In this document: positions 52,507 through 60,050 of the stretch, piece by piece
Layout: each line of letters begins with the position of its first letter
How positions within the stretch are numbered: the stretch's first letter is position 1
Assembly (NCBI RefSeq): GCF_039536245.1
Contig: NZ_BAAAYN010000044.1
Location: 1 to 64,000, forward strand
Origin: Cryptosporangium minutisporangium
Lineage (GTDB): Bacteria > Actinomycetota > Actinomycetes > Mycobacteriales > Cryptosporangiaceae
DNA: 64,000 bases
Reading direction: 5' to 3'
Position numbers and translations under genes: made by a program
Notes under the pieces: generated by a model
What the model saw: the letters and a program-made list of their open reading frames with translations, nothing else
What the model was told of the DNA's origin: nothing
The model's database searches: none

Positions 52507-52539
52507 TTGATCCACATATCCACAGGAAGCCTGTGGATA
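52507..52539. repeat. Inverted DnaA-type box pair, copy 1
   Basis: TATCCACAGG at 52517-52526 and CCTGTGGATA at 52530-52539 form a perfect 10-bp inverted repeat with spacer AAG. The left 18 bases (52507-52524) recur exactly at 53708-53725. Confidence 0.7.
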
Positions 52540-52635
52540 ACTCTCGTCACCGCAGGAGGGGCGTGGTCGGCCCGCCCGCCGCAGGCCGGTGACCGCTGCT
52601 TCCTTCGGCCGCTTCTCGGTCGCGCGATCCGTGCT

Positions 52636-52659
52636 GATCTATGTTGATCAACATAGATC
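52636..52659. promoter_or_regulatory. Perfect 24-bp palindrome, candidate operator
   Basis: The whole 24-base segment equals its own reverse complement, with core ATGTTGATCAACAT in the middle. It lies 58 bases upstream of the FAD oxidoreductase start, in promoter position. Confidence 0.65.
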
Positions 52660-52717
52660 CACCTGGATCACGGTGGGCTGCAGCGCGCGCTGCGGGACGA
52701 ACTGTGACGATGGATGC

Positions 52718-53665
52718 ATGGCGGCTGACGTGCAGATCATCGGAGCCGGGATCGCGGGTCTCGCGTGTGCGAGAGCGCTCGTCGGCGCCGGTCACCGAGT
52801 AGTGGTCCGGGAACTATCCGAATCCGTTGGTGGGCGGATGGCGACCCGTCGGCTGGACGGTCGGCCGGTGGACCTCGGCGCGTCGTACTTCACCTGCCGC
52901 GACGAGGCTTTCCGCACCGTCGTCGACGACTGGGTACGGCGCGGGCTCGCCCACCCCTGGACCAGCGCGTTCGCCGTCCACACGCCGCACGGAACCACCC
53001 CCGGCGAGGACGGACCCGTGCGCTACGGCAGCCGCGGCGGCCTCCGCACGCTCGTCGAGGACCTCGCGAGCGGGCTGATGGTGTCGCTCGGCGATCCGGT
53101 GACCAGCGTCGAGCCCGGTCCACGCGTCAATGGCTGGCCCGCCGACGCGGTCGTGCTCGCGGTACCCGACCCGGAGGCGCACCGGCTGCTCGACCCGGCC
53201 TGCACGGAAGAGCGGGATCTCACCGCGGATACCCCCTGGTCACCGGTGATCGCGGTCGCTGCGGGCTGGTCGAGCAGGCGCTGGGACGTGGACGGGGTCT
53301 TCGTGCACGACGATCAGGTCGTGGAGTGGATCGCGGACGACGGCCGGCGACGAGGGGACTCCGCACCGGTGCTGGTCGCCCACTCCACGGCCGAGTTCGC
53401 AGCGGCGCACCTCGACGACCCGCACCAGGCCGCCGTCGCCGTGATCGACACCGTGCGCAGCGTCCTCGACATCCCCGAGCCGCCGAGCTGGATCTACGTC
53501 GAGCCGTGGGCGCGGGCACGCCCGGTCGAGCCACGCGCGACGCCGTACCACTACGGCGAGGCACGGATCGGCTTGTGCGGAGACGCGTGGGGATCTCCCC
53601 GCATCGAGACCGCCTGGCTGTCCGGCCACCGACTCGGCACCGAAATCGCCCGCACGCTCGCCTGA
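52718..53665 (+). CDS. FAD-dependent oxidoreductase (renalase/amine oxidase-like)
   Basis: A 315-residue flavoprotein. The N-terminal dinucleotide motif is VQIIGAGIAGLACARAL, followed by VVVRELSESVGGRMATRRLDG, which is the typical Glu/Gly-Gly-Arg of amine oxidase folds. LGASYFTCRDEAF and the C-terminal IGLCGDAWGSPRIETAWLSG complete the FAD site. It probably oxidises an amine or a related hydride donor; renalase-like enzymes oxidise misfolded dihydro-NAD(P) isomers. ATG at 52718. Upstream lies the palindrome cluster; the HTH-citrate synthase gene follows with about 150 bases between. Confidence 0.82.
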   Translation: MAADVQIIGAGIAGLACARALVGAGHRVVVRELSESVGGRMATRRLDGRPVDLGASYFTCRDEAFRTVVDDWVRRGLAHPWTSAFAVHTPHGTTPGEDGPVRYGSRGGLRTLVEDLASGLMVSLGDPVTSVEPGPRVNGWPADAVVLAVPDPEAHRLLDPACTEERDLTADTPWSPVIAVAAGWSSRRWDVDGVFVHDDQVVEWIADDGRRRGDSAPVLVAHSTAEFAAAHLDDPHQAAVAVIDTVRSVLDIPEPPSWIYVEPWARARPVEPRATPYHYGEARIGLCGDAWGSPRIETAWLSGHRLGTEIARTLA

Positions 53666-53707
53666 TTCCGCCCTGCCGACCTGCCCGACAACTCGGGTCG
53701 ATCGATG

Positions 53708-53740
53708 TTGATCCACATATCCACAAGACACCTGTGGATA
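53708..53740. repeat. Inverted DnaA-type box pair, copy 2
   Basis: TATCCACAAG at 53718-53727 and CCTGTGGATA at 53731-53740, imperfect by one base relative to copy 1. ATGTTGATCCACAT at 53705-53718 overlaps it and differs from the 24-bp palindrome's core by one base. Confidence 0.7.
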
Positions 53741-53769
53741 CCGCCAGCCCGCTGGCCCGGCGCATCGAT

Positions 53770-53783
53770 ACATTGATCAATGT
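53770..53783. promoter_or_regulatory. Perfect 14-bp palindrome, candidate operator
   Basis: ACATTGATCAATGT equals its reverse complement and sits 30 bases before the start of the HTH-citrate synthase gene. It shares the TTGATCAA core with the palindrome at 52636. Confidence 0.65.
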
Positions 53784-53813
53784 GGGCAGGCCGGGCGAGC
53801 GGGGAGGTGAAGG

Positions 53814-55025
53814 ATGACCGACGAGGTCTCCTTGCTGTCCACCGCGGAAGCCGCCCGCCGGCTCGGCGTCAAACCGGCAACGCTCTACGCGTACGTGAGC
53901 CGCGGCCTGCTGTCCCGGGTTCGAGGCGCCGACGGCCGCACGAGCTTCTTCGATCCGGCCGAGCTCGACTCGATGGCGCAGCAGCCGAGGACCCCGGTTG
54001 CGGCCGCAGGCAACGGGGTCGTGGTCCGCACCGCGGTGAGCGAGATCCGTGACCAGCGGCTCTGGTATCGCGGACGGGACGCCTGCGAGATGGCGCGCAC
54101 CGAGTCGTTCGAGGCCGTCGCCGGCTGGCTGTGGTCGGCCGGTCGGCCGATGCCGCCGTTCGCCGGGCCCGCTGAGTTCGTCGAGGCCGGCCGTGCGGCC
54201 GCCGATGCGCTTCCGGACGGCGCCCGGCTCCTGGACCGCATCCGGGCGATCGTCGCAGCGGTCGGCGCGGTCGACCCGTTGCGCGCCGACCTCCGGCCCG
54301 AGGCCGTGATGGTCACGGCCGCCACGCTGATCGGTGCGCTGGTGGACGGTCTACCGCGCAGGCGGGAGAGGGACGCGGACGCCGAATCCGTGGCGCAGCG
54401 GCTGTGGGGCGTCCTGACCTCGCTCCCCGCCGAGCCGACCACCGTGGCATCCCTGAACACCGCACTCGGTCTGCTCGCCGACCACGCGGTGACCGCGTCG
54501 ACGCTCGCGGCTCGGGTCGCCGCGTCGGCCCGCGCGCACCCGTACGCGGCGATCGGAGCCGCGCTCTACAGCCTGGACGGCCCGGTGGAGAGCGGAACGA
54601 CCGCGCTGGTGCACCGGACACTGGTCGAGGCCGAACGGGACGGCAGCGTCGCGGTGGTCGCGCGCCTGCTCGACCAGGCGAACCAGCTGCCGGGATTCGG
54701 CCACCCGCTCTACCCGGACGGCGACCCCCGCGGCCGGACGCTCATCGACGTGCTCGCCGCCGAACCGCCGCACCGCGGCCGGTGGGAAGCCGTGGAGCAG
54801 TTCCTCGCGACCGGTCAGCGCGGTCGGCCGCTGGCTCCGACGATCGACTTCGGAGTGGCGGCGCTGACGTTCACCGCCGGGATGCCCGCCGACGCCGGGC
54901 TGGCCATCCTCGCGGTCGCGCGGTGTGCGGGATGGGTCGCGCACACGCTCGAGGAGTACGCGGAGGAGCCGGACCGGTTCCGGCCGTCCGCCGAGACGCA
55001 GCGGCGGTCCCGTCTGCGGCCCTGA
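53814..55025 (+). CDS. HTH-citrate synthase fusion lacking a catalytic histidine
   Basis: A 403-residue protein. Residues about 5-55 form an excisionase/MerR-type HTH (STAEAARRLGVKPATLYAYVSRGLLSR). The rest is a citrate synthase-like domain with LADHAVTASTLAARV (His224), GFGHPLYPDGDPR (His297), and TIDFGVAAL (Asp345). The segment that should read GPLHGGA reads GPVESGT, so the catalytic His (position 259) is Glu. It probably does not make citrate efficiently and may bind acyl-CoA or oxaloacetate to control DNA binding. ATG at 53814 after GGGAGGTGAAGG. It is preceded by palindromes that could be its own operators. Confidence 0.88.
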   Translation: MTDEVSLLSTAEAARRLGVKPATLYAYVSRGLLSRVRGADGRTSFFDPAELDSMAQQPRTPVAAAGNGVVVRTAVSEIRDQRLWYRGRDACEMARTESFEAVAGWLWSAGRPMPPFAGPAEFVEAGRAAADALPDGARLLDRIRAIVAAVGAVDPLRADLRPEAVMVTAATLIGALVDGLPRRRERDADAESVAQRLWGVLTSLPAEPTTVASLNTALGLLADHAVTASTLAARVAASARAHPYAAIGAALYSLDGPVESGTTALVHRTLVEAERDGSVAVVARLLDQANQLPGFGHPLYPDGDPRGRTLIDVLAAEPPHRGRWEAVEQFLATGQRGRPLAPTIDFGVAALTFTAGMPADAGLAILAVARCAGWVAHTLEEYAEEPDRFRPSAETQRRSRLRP

Positions 55026-55067
55026 GCCGCGGGTGGCCTCCGCAGCCGCGGGTGGCCTCGGGGCCAC
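55025..55067. repeat. 16-bp direct repeat with hairpin between convergent genes
   Basis: AGCCGCGGGTGGCCTC occurs at 55025-55040 and 55044-55059. GTGGCC at 55052-55057 pairs with GGCCAC at 55062-55067. The element separates the fusion gene from dciA and may act as a terminator. Confidence 0.55.
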
Positions 55068-55093
55068 GTCCGGGCGCTGCGCCAGGGGCTGGG

Positions 55094-55654
55094 TCAGCCG
55101 TAGGTGTCGCGCGGCCCACGGCCGCGGACGGAGAGCGGTCCCCGCTTCCAGCTCGGCGAGGACGGCCCGTGCACCCGGATCTTCCGGACGATGTCGGGCC
55201 CCACCTCGGCGGAGAGCAGCCCGAGCAGTTTGCCGGAGAGCAGGCGCAGCTGGGTCGCCCAGGCTGTGGACTCCGCCTGGAGGGTCAGCTCCCCGTCACG
55301 CAGTCCGACCGGGCGGGATTTCGCCGCGATCTCCGGGCCGACGAGGGTGGGCCAGTCCCCCAGCACCCGCGCTTCGGCCGTAGCGCGGTCCCAACCGCGC
55401 TCGGCCACCATCCGACGCACCAGGCGGCCCAGCGGCTGGGGATCGCGCGGGTCCGGGCCGGCGCCGCTCCAGCGACGTCGCTTGGGGCTCTGACCGTCGC
55501 CGGGCTGGCGCGCCGGTGCCCCGGGACGGGTGGTGTACGTGCGGCCCGCCGCACGGGCAGCGTCCAGAGCGGCCCGTGCCAGCTGTGCACCGGCGAGCGG
55601 CTTCGTTCCGCCGCCGGGCGCTGCCGGCGTAGCGTCCGCTGCTTCGTCAGACAC
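55094..55654 (-). CDS. dciA: DciA-like DUF721 protein (helicase loader type)
   Basis: A 186-residue protein. The C-terminal DUF721 domain (about 85-170) shows [73 protein letters not shown] in several parts, typical of DciA. It loads DnaB helicase in bacteria without DnaC/DnaI. GTG at 55654 overlaps the recF stop by 8 bases. The N-terminal 80 residues are Ala/Pro/Arg-rich and disordered. Its place after recF is standard in actinobacteria. Confidence 0.9.
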   Translation of the reverse strand: MSDEAADATPAAPGGGTKPLAGAQLARAALDAARAAGRTYTTRPGAPARQPGDGQSPKRRRWSGAGPDPRDPQPLGRLVRRMVAERGWDRATAEARVLGDWPTLVGPEIAAKSRPVGLRDGELTLQAESTAWATQLRLLSGKLLGLLSAEVGPDIVRKIRVHGPSSPSWKRGPLSVRGRGPRDTYG

Positions 55655-56855
55655 GAGTGACCTCCCCCGCCGCGACATCGAACCGTACACCCTGCAGCGC
55701 TGACGGAACGTCCGCGGCGACAGCCGCGGTCACCAGCACCTGGGACGCATCCCGGACCAGTCCCGCCAGGCGATCACGGCGTTGGGTGTCGAGTTCGGCG
55801 AAGACGTCGTCGAGGATGAGGACCGGCTCACCACCGTCCGCGCTGAGCAGGTCGTAGCTGCCCAGCTGGAGGGCGAGCGCGTAGGACCAGCCCTCGCCGT
55901 GGCTGGCGTAACCCTTCGCCGGCAGGTCACCGAGCCAGAGCACGACGTCGTCGCGGTGCGGGCCGACCAGGGTGATGCCCCGCTCGATCTCCTGGCTCCG
56001 CGACGCGGCCAGCGACTCCAGGATCCGGTGGGTCAGGTCGGCGACGTCGACGTTGAACTCCGGACGGTCGGTGACCGGCTCGGGCAGGTCGGTGGCTGAA
56101 TCGCCGTGCGTGGACGACCGGTAAGCGAGGCGGGTGCGGCCCTTGCCCGCGCTGACCGCGTCGTAGGCCTTCGCGACGTACGGCTCCAGCGCGCTGAGTA
56201 CCTCGAGCCGACCGGCCAGCAGCTCGGCGCCGTGCGCGGCCAGGTGCCCGTCCCAGACCTCCAGGGTCCGGAGGTCGCCGGCTCCCTTGGCGGCGCGACG
56301 CGCGGACGCGGCCGTGCGGAGCAGCGCGTTGCGTTGTCTCAGAACCCGGTCGTAGTCGGCGCGGACCGCGGCGTAGCGGGGCGAACGGGCGACCAGCAGT
56401 TCGTCGATGAACCGACGACGCTCGGCCGGGTCGCCACGCACGAGTGCGAGGTCTTCGGGGGCGAACAGCACGGTCCGCAGCGCCCCGAGAACGTCCCGTG
56501 GCCGGGCGACCGGCGATCGATTGAGACGGGCGCGGTTGGCCTTGCCCGGCACGATCTCCAGCTCGACGAGCAGCTCGCGGGCGTCCCGGACGACGGCCGC
56601 GCGGATCACCGCCCGGGTGGCGCCCGCCCGCACCAGCGGTGCGTCCGTCGCCACCCGGTGACTCCCCAGGGTCGAGACGTAGCCGATCGCCTCGACCAGG
56701 TTGGTCTTGCCTTGGCCGTTCGGGCCGACGAACACGTTCGGGCCGGGCTCGAGATCGACCGACACCGCGGGATAGCTGCGGTAGTCGACCAGAGACAGGT
56801 GGCGGACGTGGGTGCCGCCCAACCGGTGGGGGTCCCCGGCCCGATCCGTGTTCAT
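55647..56855 (-). CDS. recF: DNA replication and repair protein RecF
   Basis: A 402-residue SMC-like ATPase that helps load RecA at gaps. Walker A GPNGQGKT at 44-51. Signature [20 protein letters not shown] and Walker [14 protein letters not shown] near the C-terminus. The start is ATG 56855; a GTG at residue 17 ([12 protein letters not shown]) would give the length seen in other actinobacteria. It lies downstream of gnd with a 33-base gap and overlaps dciA. Confidence 0.94.
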   Translation of the reverse strand: MNTDRAGDPHRLGGTHVRHLSLVDYRSYPAVSVDLEPGPNVFVGPNGQGKTNLVEAIGYVSTLGSHRVATDAPLVRAGATRAVIRAAVVRDARELLVELEIVPGKANRARLNRSPVARPRDVLGALRTVLFAPEDLALVRGDPAERRRFIDELLVARSPRYAAVRADYDRVLRQRNALLRTAASARRAAKGAGDLRTLEVWDGHLAAHGAELLAGRLEVLSALEPYVAKAYDAVSAGKGRTRLAYRSSTHGDSATDLPEPVTDRPEFNVDVADLTHRILESLAASRSQEIERGITLVGPHRDDVVLWLGDLPAKGYASHGEGWSYALALQLGSYDLLSADGGEPVLILDDVFAELDTQRRDRLAGLVRDASQVLVTAAVAADVPSALQGVRFDVAAGEVTRV

Positions 56856-56888
56856 TTCCCCTTCATACAGTGAGAACGGCCGGTGCGA

Positions 56889-57821
56889 TCAGGAGTCGAC
56901 GGTTCCGCCAGGGCCACCGGCGCCGGCCTCGGCCGCCACCTTGGCCGCCTTGGTGACCGCGTGGCCACCGAACTGGTTCCGCAGCGCCGCGACGGCCTTC
57001 ATCGCCGGCGAGTCGTCCTGCCGGGAGCTGAACCGAGCGAACAGCGCGGCGGTGATCACGGGCATCGGCACCGAGTGGTTGATCGCCTCTTCGACGGTCC
57101 ACCGTCCCTCGCCGGAGTCGTTGACGTAGCCCTTGATCTCGTCGAGGTCGGGGTCTTCCTCCAGCGCGTTGACCAGCAGGTCGAGCAGCCAGGAGCGGAC
57201 CACGGTGCCCTGCGTCCAGCTCTTCAGCACGCCCGGCACGTCCTCGACGACGTCGGTGGCGGCCAGCAGCTCGTAGCCCTCCGCGTAGGCCTGCATCATG
57301 CCGTACTCGATGCCGTTGTGAACCATCTTCGAGAAGTGGCCTGCACCGATCGGGCCGGCGTGCACGAACCCCGATTCGCCCTCCGGCTTGAGCGCATCGA
57401 AGAACGGCTGGACGACCGCGACGTGCTCGGCGGAGCCGCCGACCATCAGTGCGTAGCCGTTCTGCAGGCCCCAGACACCGCCGGAGACGCCGGCGTCGAC
57501 GTAGCCGATGCCCTTCTCGGCGAGCAGGTCGGCATTGATCTTGTCGTCGGTGAAGCGGGAGTTACCACCGTCGACGACCACGTCACCGGCCGAAAGCAGC
57601 TGGCCCAGCTCCTTGACGGTGTCCCGGGTGGGCTCGCCCGCGGGCACCATGACCCAGACGACCCGCGGCGAGCTCGTGAACGCGTCCACGAGCTCGGTCA
57701 GGCTGCCGACGTCGGCGATCTCGTGGTTGCGGTCGTAACCGATGACGGTGTGACCAGCGCGGCGCAGGCGCTCGCGCATGTTGCCGCCCATTTTGCCGAG
57801 CCCGATGAGGCCGATCTCCAT
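56889..57821 (-). CDS. gnd: 6-phosphogluconate dehydrogenase, decarboxylating (short form)
   Basis: A 310-residue enzyme oxidising 6-phosphogluconate to ribulose 5-phosphate. N-terminal GLIGLGKMGGNMRERLRRAGH is the dinucleotide site. DGGNSRFTDDKI, GVSGGVWGLQNGYALMVGG and HFSKMVHNGIEYGMMQAYAEGYELL give the substrate motifs. The 300-residue length is the short NAD-preferring type seen in actinobacteria. ATG at 57821 after GGGGAGAGCAGC. It lies between dnaN and recF as is common in actinobacteria. The C-terminal NQFGGHAV is conserved. Confidence 0.94.
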   Translation of the reverse strand: MEIGLIGLGKMGGNMRERLRRAGHTVIGYDRNHEIADVGSLTELVDAFTSSPRVVWVMVPAGEPTRDTVKELGQLLSAGDVVVDGGNSRFTDDKINADLLAEKGIGYVDAGVSGGVWGLQNGYALMVGGSAEHVAVVQPFFDALKPEGESGFVHAGPIGAGHFSKMVHNGIEYGMMQAYAEGYELLAATDVVEDVPGVLKSWTQGTVVRSWLLDLLVNALEEDPDLDEIKGYVNDSGEGRWTVEEAINHSVPMPVITAALFARFSSRQDDSPAMKAVAALRNQFGGHAVTKAAKVAAEAGAGGPGGTVDS

Positions 57822-58101
57822 GCTGCTCTCCCCTGCGTTCTGATGGCCCAGTCTTCGCGTGGCGGTTGCCGGCCGGGTCGGTGTTCCACGAAGCGACCGG
57901 TCGTGGCCTAGGTGCCGCAGGCGCCCAGTTCGACAGCCGTGCCCCGGCCAGACCGTCTCCACACACCGGACGCTTCATGATCGATTCTTCCCCGTGCCCG
58001 GCAGGCAGATGTCAACCGGTCCCCGGCTATCTGTCGACGGGCCGGGGAACCGACACGGAACGACCCCTGCCGCGGGCCGCTGCTACTGGGAAACGCCGCC
58101 G

Positions 58102-59241
58102 TTACTGGGAGACCCGGACAGGCATCAGCAAGTACCGGTAGGCGCTCTCGTTGACCGGCTTGGACTCGGCGTCGGCCTCTTCGCCGGTCAGCACGGCCGG
58201 CTTGAGCGGGGTGGTGCAGGAGAGCACGGCGACCTCGGTGCCGAGCGCGTTCAAGCCGTCGAGCAGGAACTGCGGGTTGAACGCGATCTCGATGTCCTCG
58301 CCGTCGAACACCGCATCGGTGGACTCGGACGCCCGCGCGTCCTCGGTGCCGCCCGCCTCGACGGTGAGCGTCCCCGTGGTGAACGCGAGCCGCACCGGGG
58401 TGTTCCGCTCGGCGACCAGCGACACCCGCTTGACGACCTCGATCATCGTGGCGGTCGGGACCTTGGCCTGGATCGCGTGGGTGTCGGGGAAGAGCGACCG
58501 GACCGGCGGGAACTGACCGTCGAGCAGGCGGGTGGTGGTTCGCCGCCCAGCGCCGGAGAACCCGATCAGACCCTCGCCGGTGGTGCCCTGGCTCAGCGCG
58601 AGCGTGACTTCGGTGCCCGACGACATCGCGCGTGCGGTGTCGGAGAGCGTGCGGGCCGGCACCAGCGCGTGCTGGCTGACGTCCGGAGCGCCGGGACGCC
58701 AGGTGAGTTCGCGCACCGCCAATCGATACCGGTCGGTGGCGAGCATCGTCAGCCGGTCGCCTTCGAACTCCAGCCGGACGCCGGTGAGGACCGGGAGGGT
58801 GTCGTCCTTGCCTGCCGCGACGACGACCTGGGAGACCGCGCTGGCGAACTCGTCGGCATCGACGGCACCGGCGACCGTGGGCATCTCCGGCAGCGTCGGG
58901 TAGTCCTCCACCGGCATGGTCGGCAGCGTGAACCGGGCGGTGCCGCAGACGATCTCAGCGCGCGCCTCGTCGGCGTCGAGCTCGACCGGGTGGTTCGGGA
59001 GCGCCCGGGTGATCTCGGCGAGTAGACGGCCGGAGACCAGGACGCGGCCGGGCGTGTCGGTCTGGACGTCCACGCCCATCTGGCTGGAGACCTCGTAGTC
59101 GAAGCCCGAGACGGTCAACCGGTCGTTGTCAGTCTCCAGCAGAACGCCGGCCAGCACCGGCACCGGCGGCCGCGCCGGCAGGCTTTTCGCCGTCCACGCG
59201 ACGGCGTCGGCAAGCGACTCGCGCTCGACCCGGAACTTCAT
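58102..59241 (-). CDS. dnaN: DNA polymerase III sliding clamp (beta subunit)
   Basis: A 379-residue clamp that tethers polymerase to DNA. MKFRVERESLADAVAWTAKSLPARPPVPVLAGVLLE is the typical N-terminus, and the ending NESAYRYLLMPVRVSQ the typical C-terminus. Three clamp domains of about 125 residues. Upstream lies oriC and dnaA. No unusual feature seen. Confidence 0.97.
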   Translation of the reverse strand: MKFRVERESLADAVAWTAKSLPARPPVPVLAGVLLETDNDRLTVSGFDYEVSSQMGVDVQTDTPGRVLVSGRLLAEITRALPNHPVELDADEARAEIVCGTARFTLPTMPVEDYPTLPEMPTVAGAVDADEFASAVSQVVVAAGKDDTLPVLTGVRLEFEGDRLTMLATDRYRLAVRELTWRPGAPDVSQHALVPARTLSDTARAMSSGTEVTLALSQGTTGEGLIGFSGAGRRTTTRLLDGQFPPVRSLFPDTHAIQAKVPTATMIEVVKRVSLVAERNTPVRLAFTTGTLTVEAGGTEDARASESTDAVFDGEDIEIAFNPQFLLDGLNALGTEVAVLSCTTPLKPAVLTGEEADAESKPVNESAYRYLLMPVRVSQ

Positions 59242-60003
59242 TCCTCGCCTCCATCAAAACGCTGGCCCTGCTGCGGGTAGGGCAGGCCCTGTTGCTTCTC
59301 GGGATGGGCCTCGGTGCATCCGACGTCGATGGTGGCAGCACCGTCGATGTGATGCCGTCCTTCGCCGTGCTGGGGAGCCGACCGTACCCCGACCGTGCGA
59401 CGAAACGGTGCGCCGGGCGGCGAAGGCGCGTCTGCAGCTTCCTTCTTCGGTGCCGTTGGTGTTCGGAGGCTCGGATCGGAGTTTTCCCCACAGTCCCCAG
59501 CACCTAAGAGCATGTGAGATCTCTCTAGATAACTGATTCATCGTCGTAGTAGGGGCTGTGGGAACTGTGGGAATCGAACGTTTTCGCAGCGTGCGACGTG
59601 AATGGGGGTGTGGAAAGGCAGTGGGGACATTGGGGATGACGGAAGGCCGGTTGTGGATGCCGCGCAGTTGTCCCCGGCTACCCACAGCGCACCCACATCT
59701 GGGCCCACAGGTTCCCCACATTCCGAAGCCCTTTCCACAGAGTTATCCCCAGCCTGTGCATGAGCGCAGATGAAACGGTGGATAGTCCTGGGGGCAGTGC
59801 GGTGGATGGGCGATGAGGTCACGGCTCCAGCCAGCGATCTCACTCGTACCCACCTGTGGGTAAAGAACGTCCACATGGTGTGGACCACCTGGGTGCACGG
59901 CCTGTGGATCGCGAGACTCGGTCCGAATACGCGTAGCTCGCAAATGGTGCATTTGGTGAGTGGCTAAAACCGCAGAGCGCCGGCTTCCGCGCGCGAACGA
60001 CAA
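59242..60003. other. oriC: oriC, with about 15 DnaA-box-like sites
   Basis: The region between dnaN and dnaA contains no gene. DnaA-box-like 9-mers occur on both strands from 59484 to 59911. Forward sites are TTCCCCACA (59484 and 59712), CTACCCACA (59678), GCACCCACA (59689), CTTTCCACA (59731) and ACGTCCACA (59867). Reverse sites are TGTGGGAAC (59557), TGTGGGAAT (59566), TGTGGAAAG (59609), TGTGGATGC (59652), TGTGGGTAA (59855), TGTGGACCA (59879) and TGTGGATCG (59903). A lower-GC stretch at about 59510-59545 is a candidate unwinding site. Confidence 0.85.
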
Positions 60004-60037
60004 CGGCCCGCGCCTCCCTTCGGGACGGCGCGGGCCG
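60004..60037 (-). terminator. Hairpin terminator after dnaA
   Basis: An 11-bp outer stem (60004-60014 with 60027-60037) with inner TCCC/GGGA pairing lies 14 bases beyond the dnaA stop. Confidence 0.8.
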
Positions 60038-60050
60038 GAAACGGCGGCGG

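Larger units (their letters stand above)
52388..52717. other. Regulatory region between the coiled-coil gene and the FAD oxidoreductase
   Basis: No gene is seen. The region holds an inverted DnaA-box pair and a palindrome, listed separately. A related half-palindrome TTGTCGATCAATGT is at about 52482-52495. Confidence 0.6.

Noticed and set aside
59242-59950. Short open frames inside the dnaN-dnaA gap
   Set aside because: They lie across the DnaA boxes of oriC, are not conserved in composition, and have no ribosome binding site.
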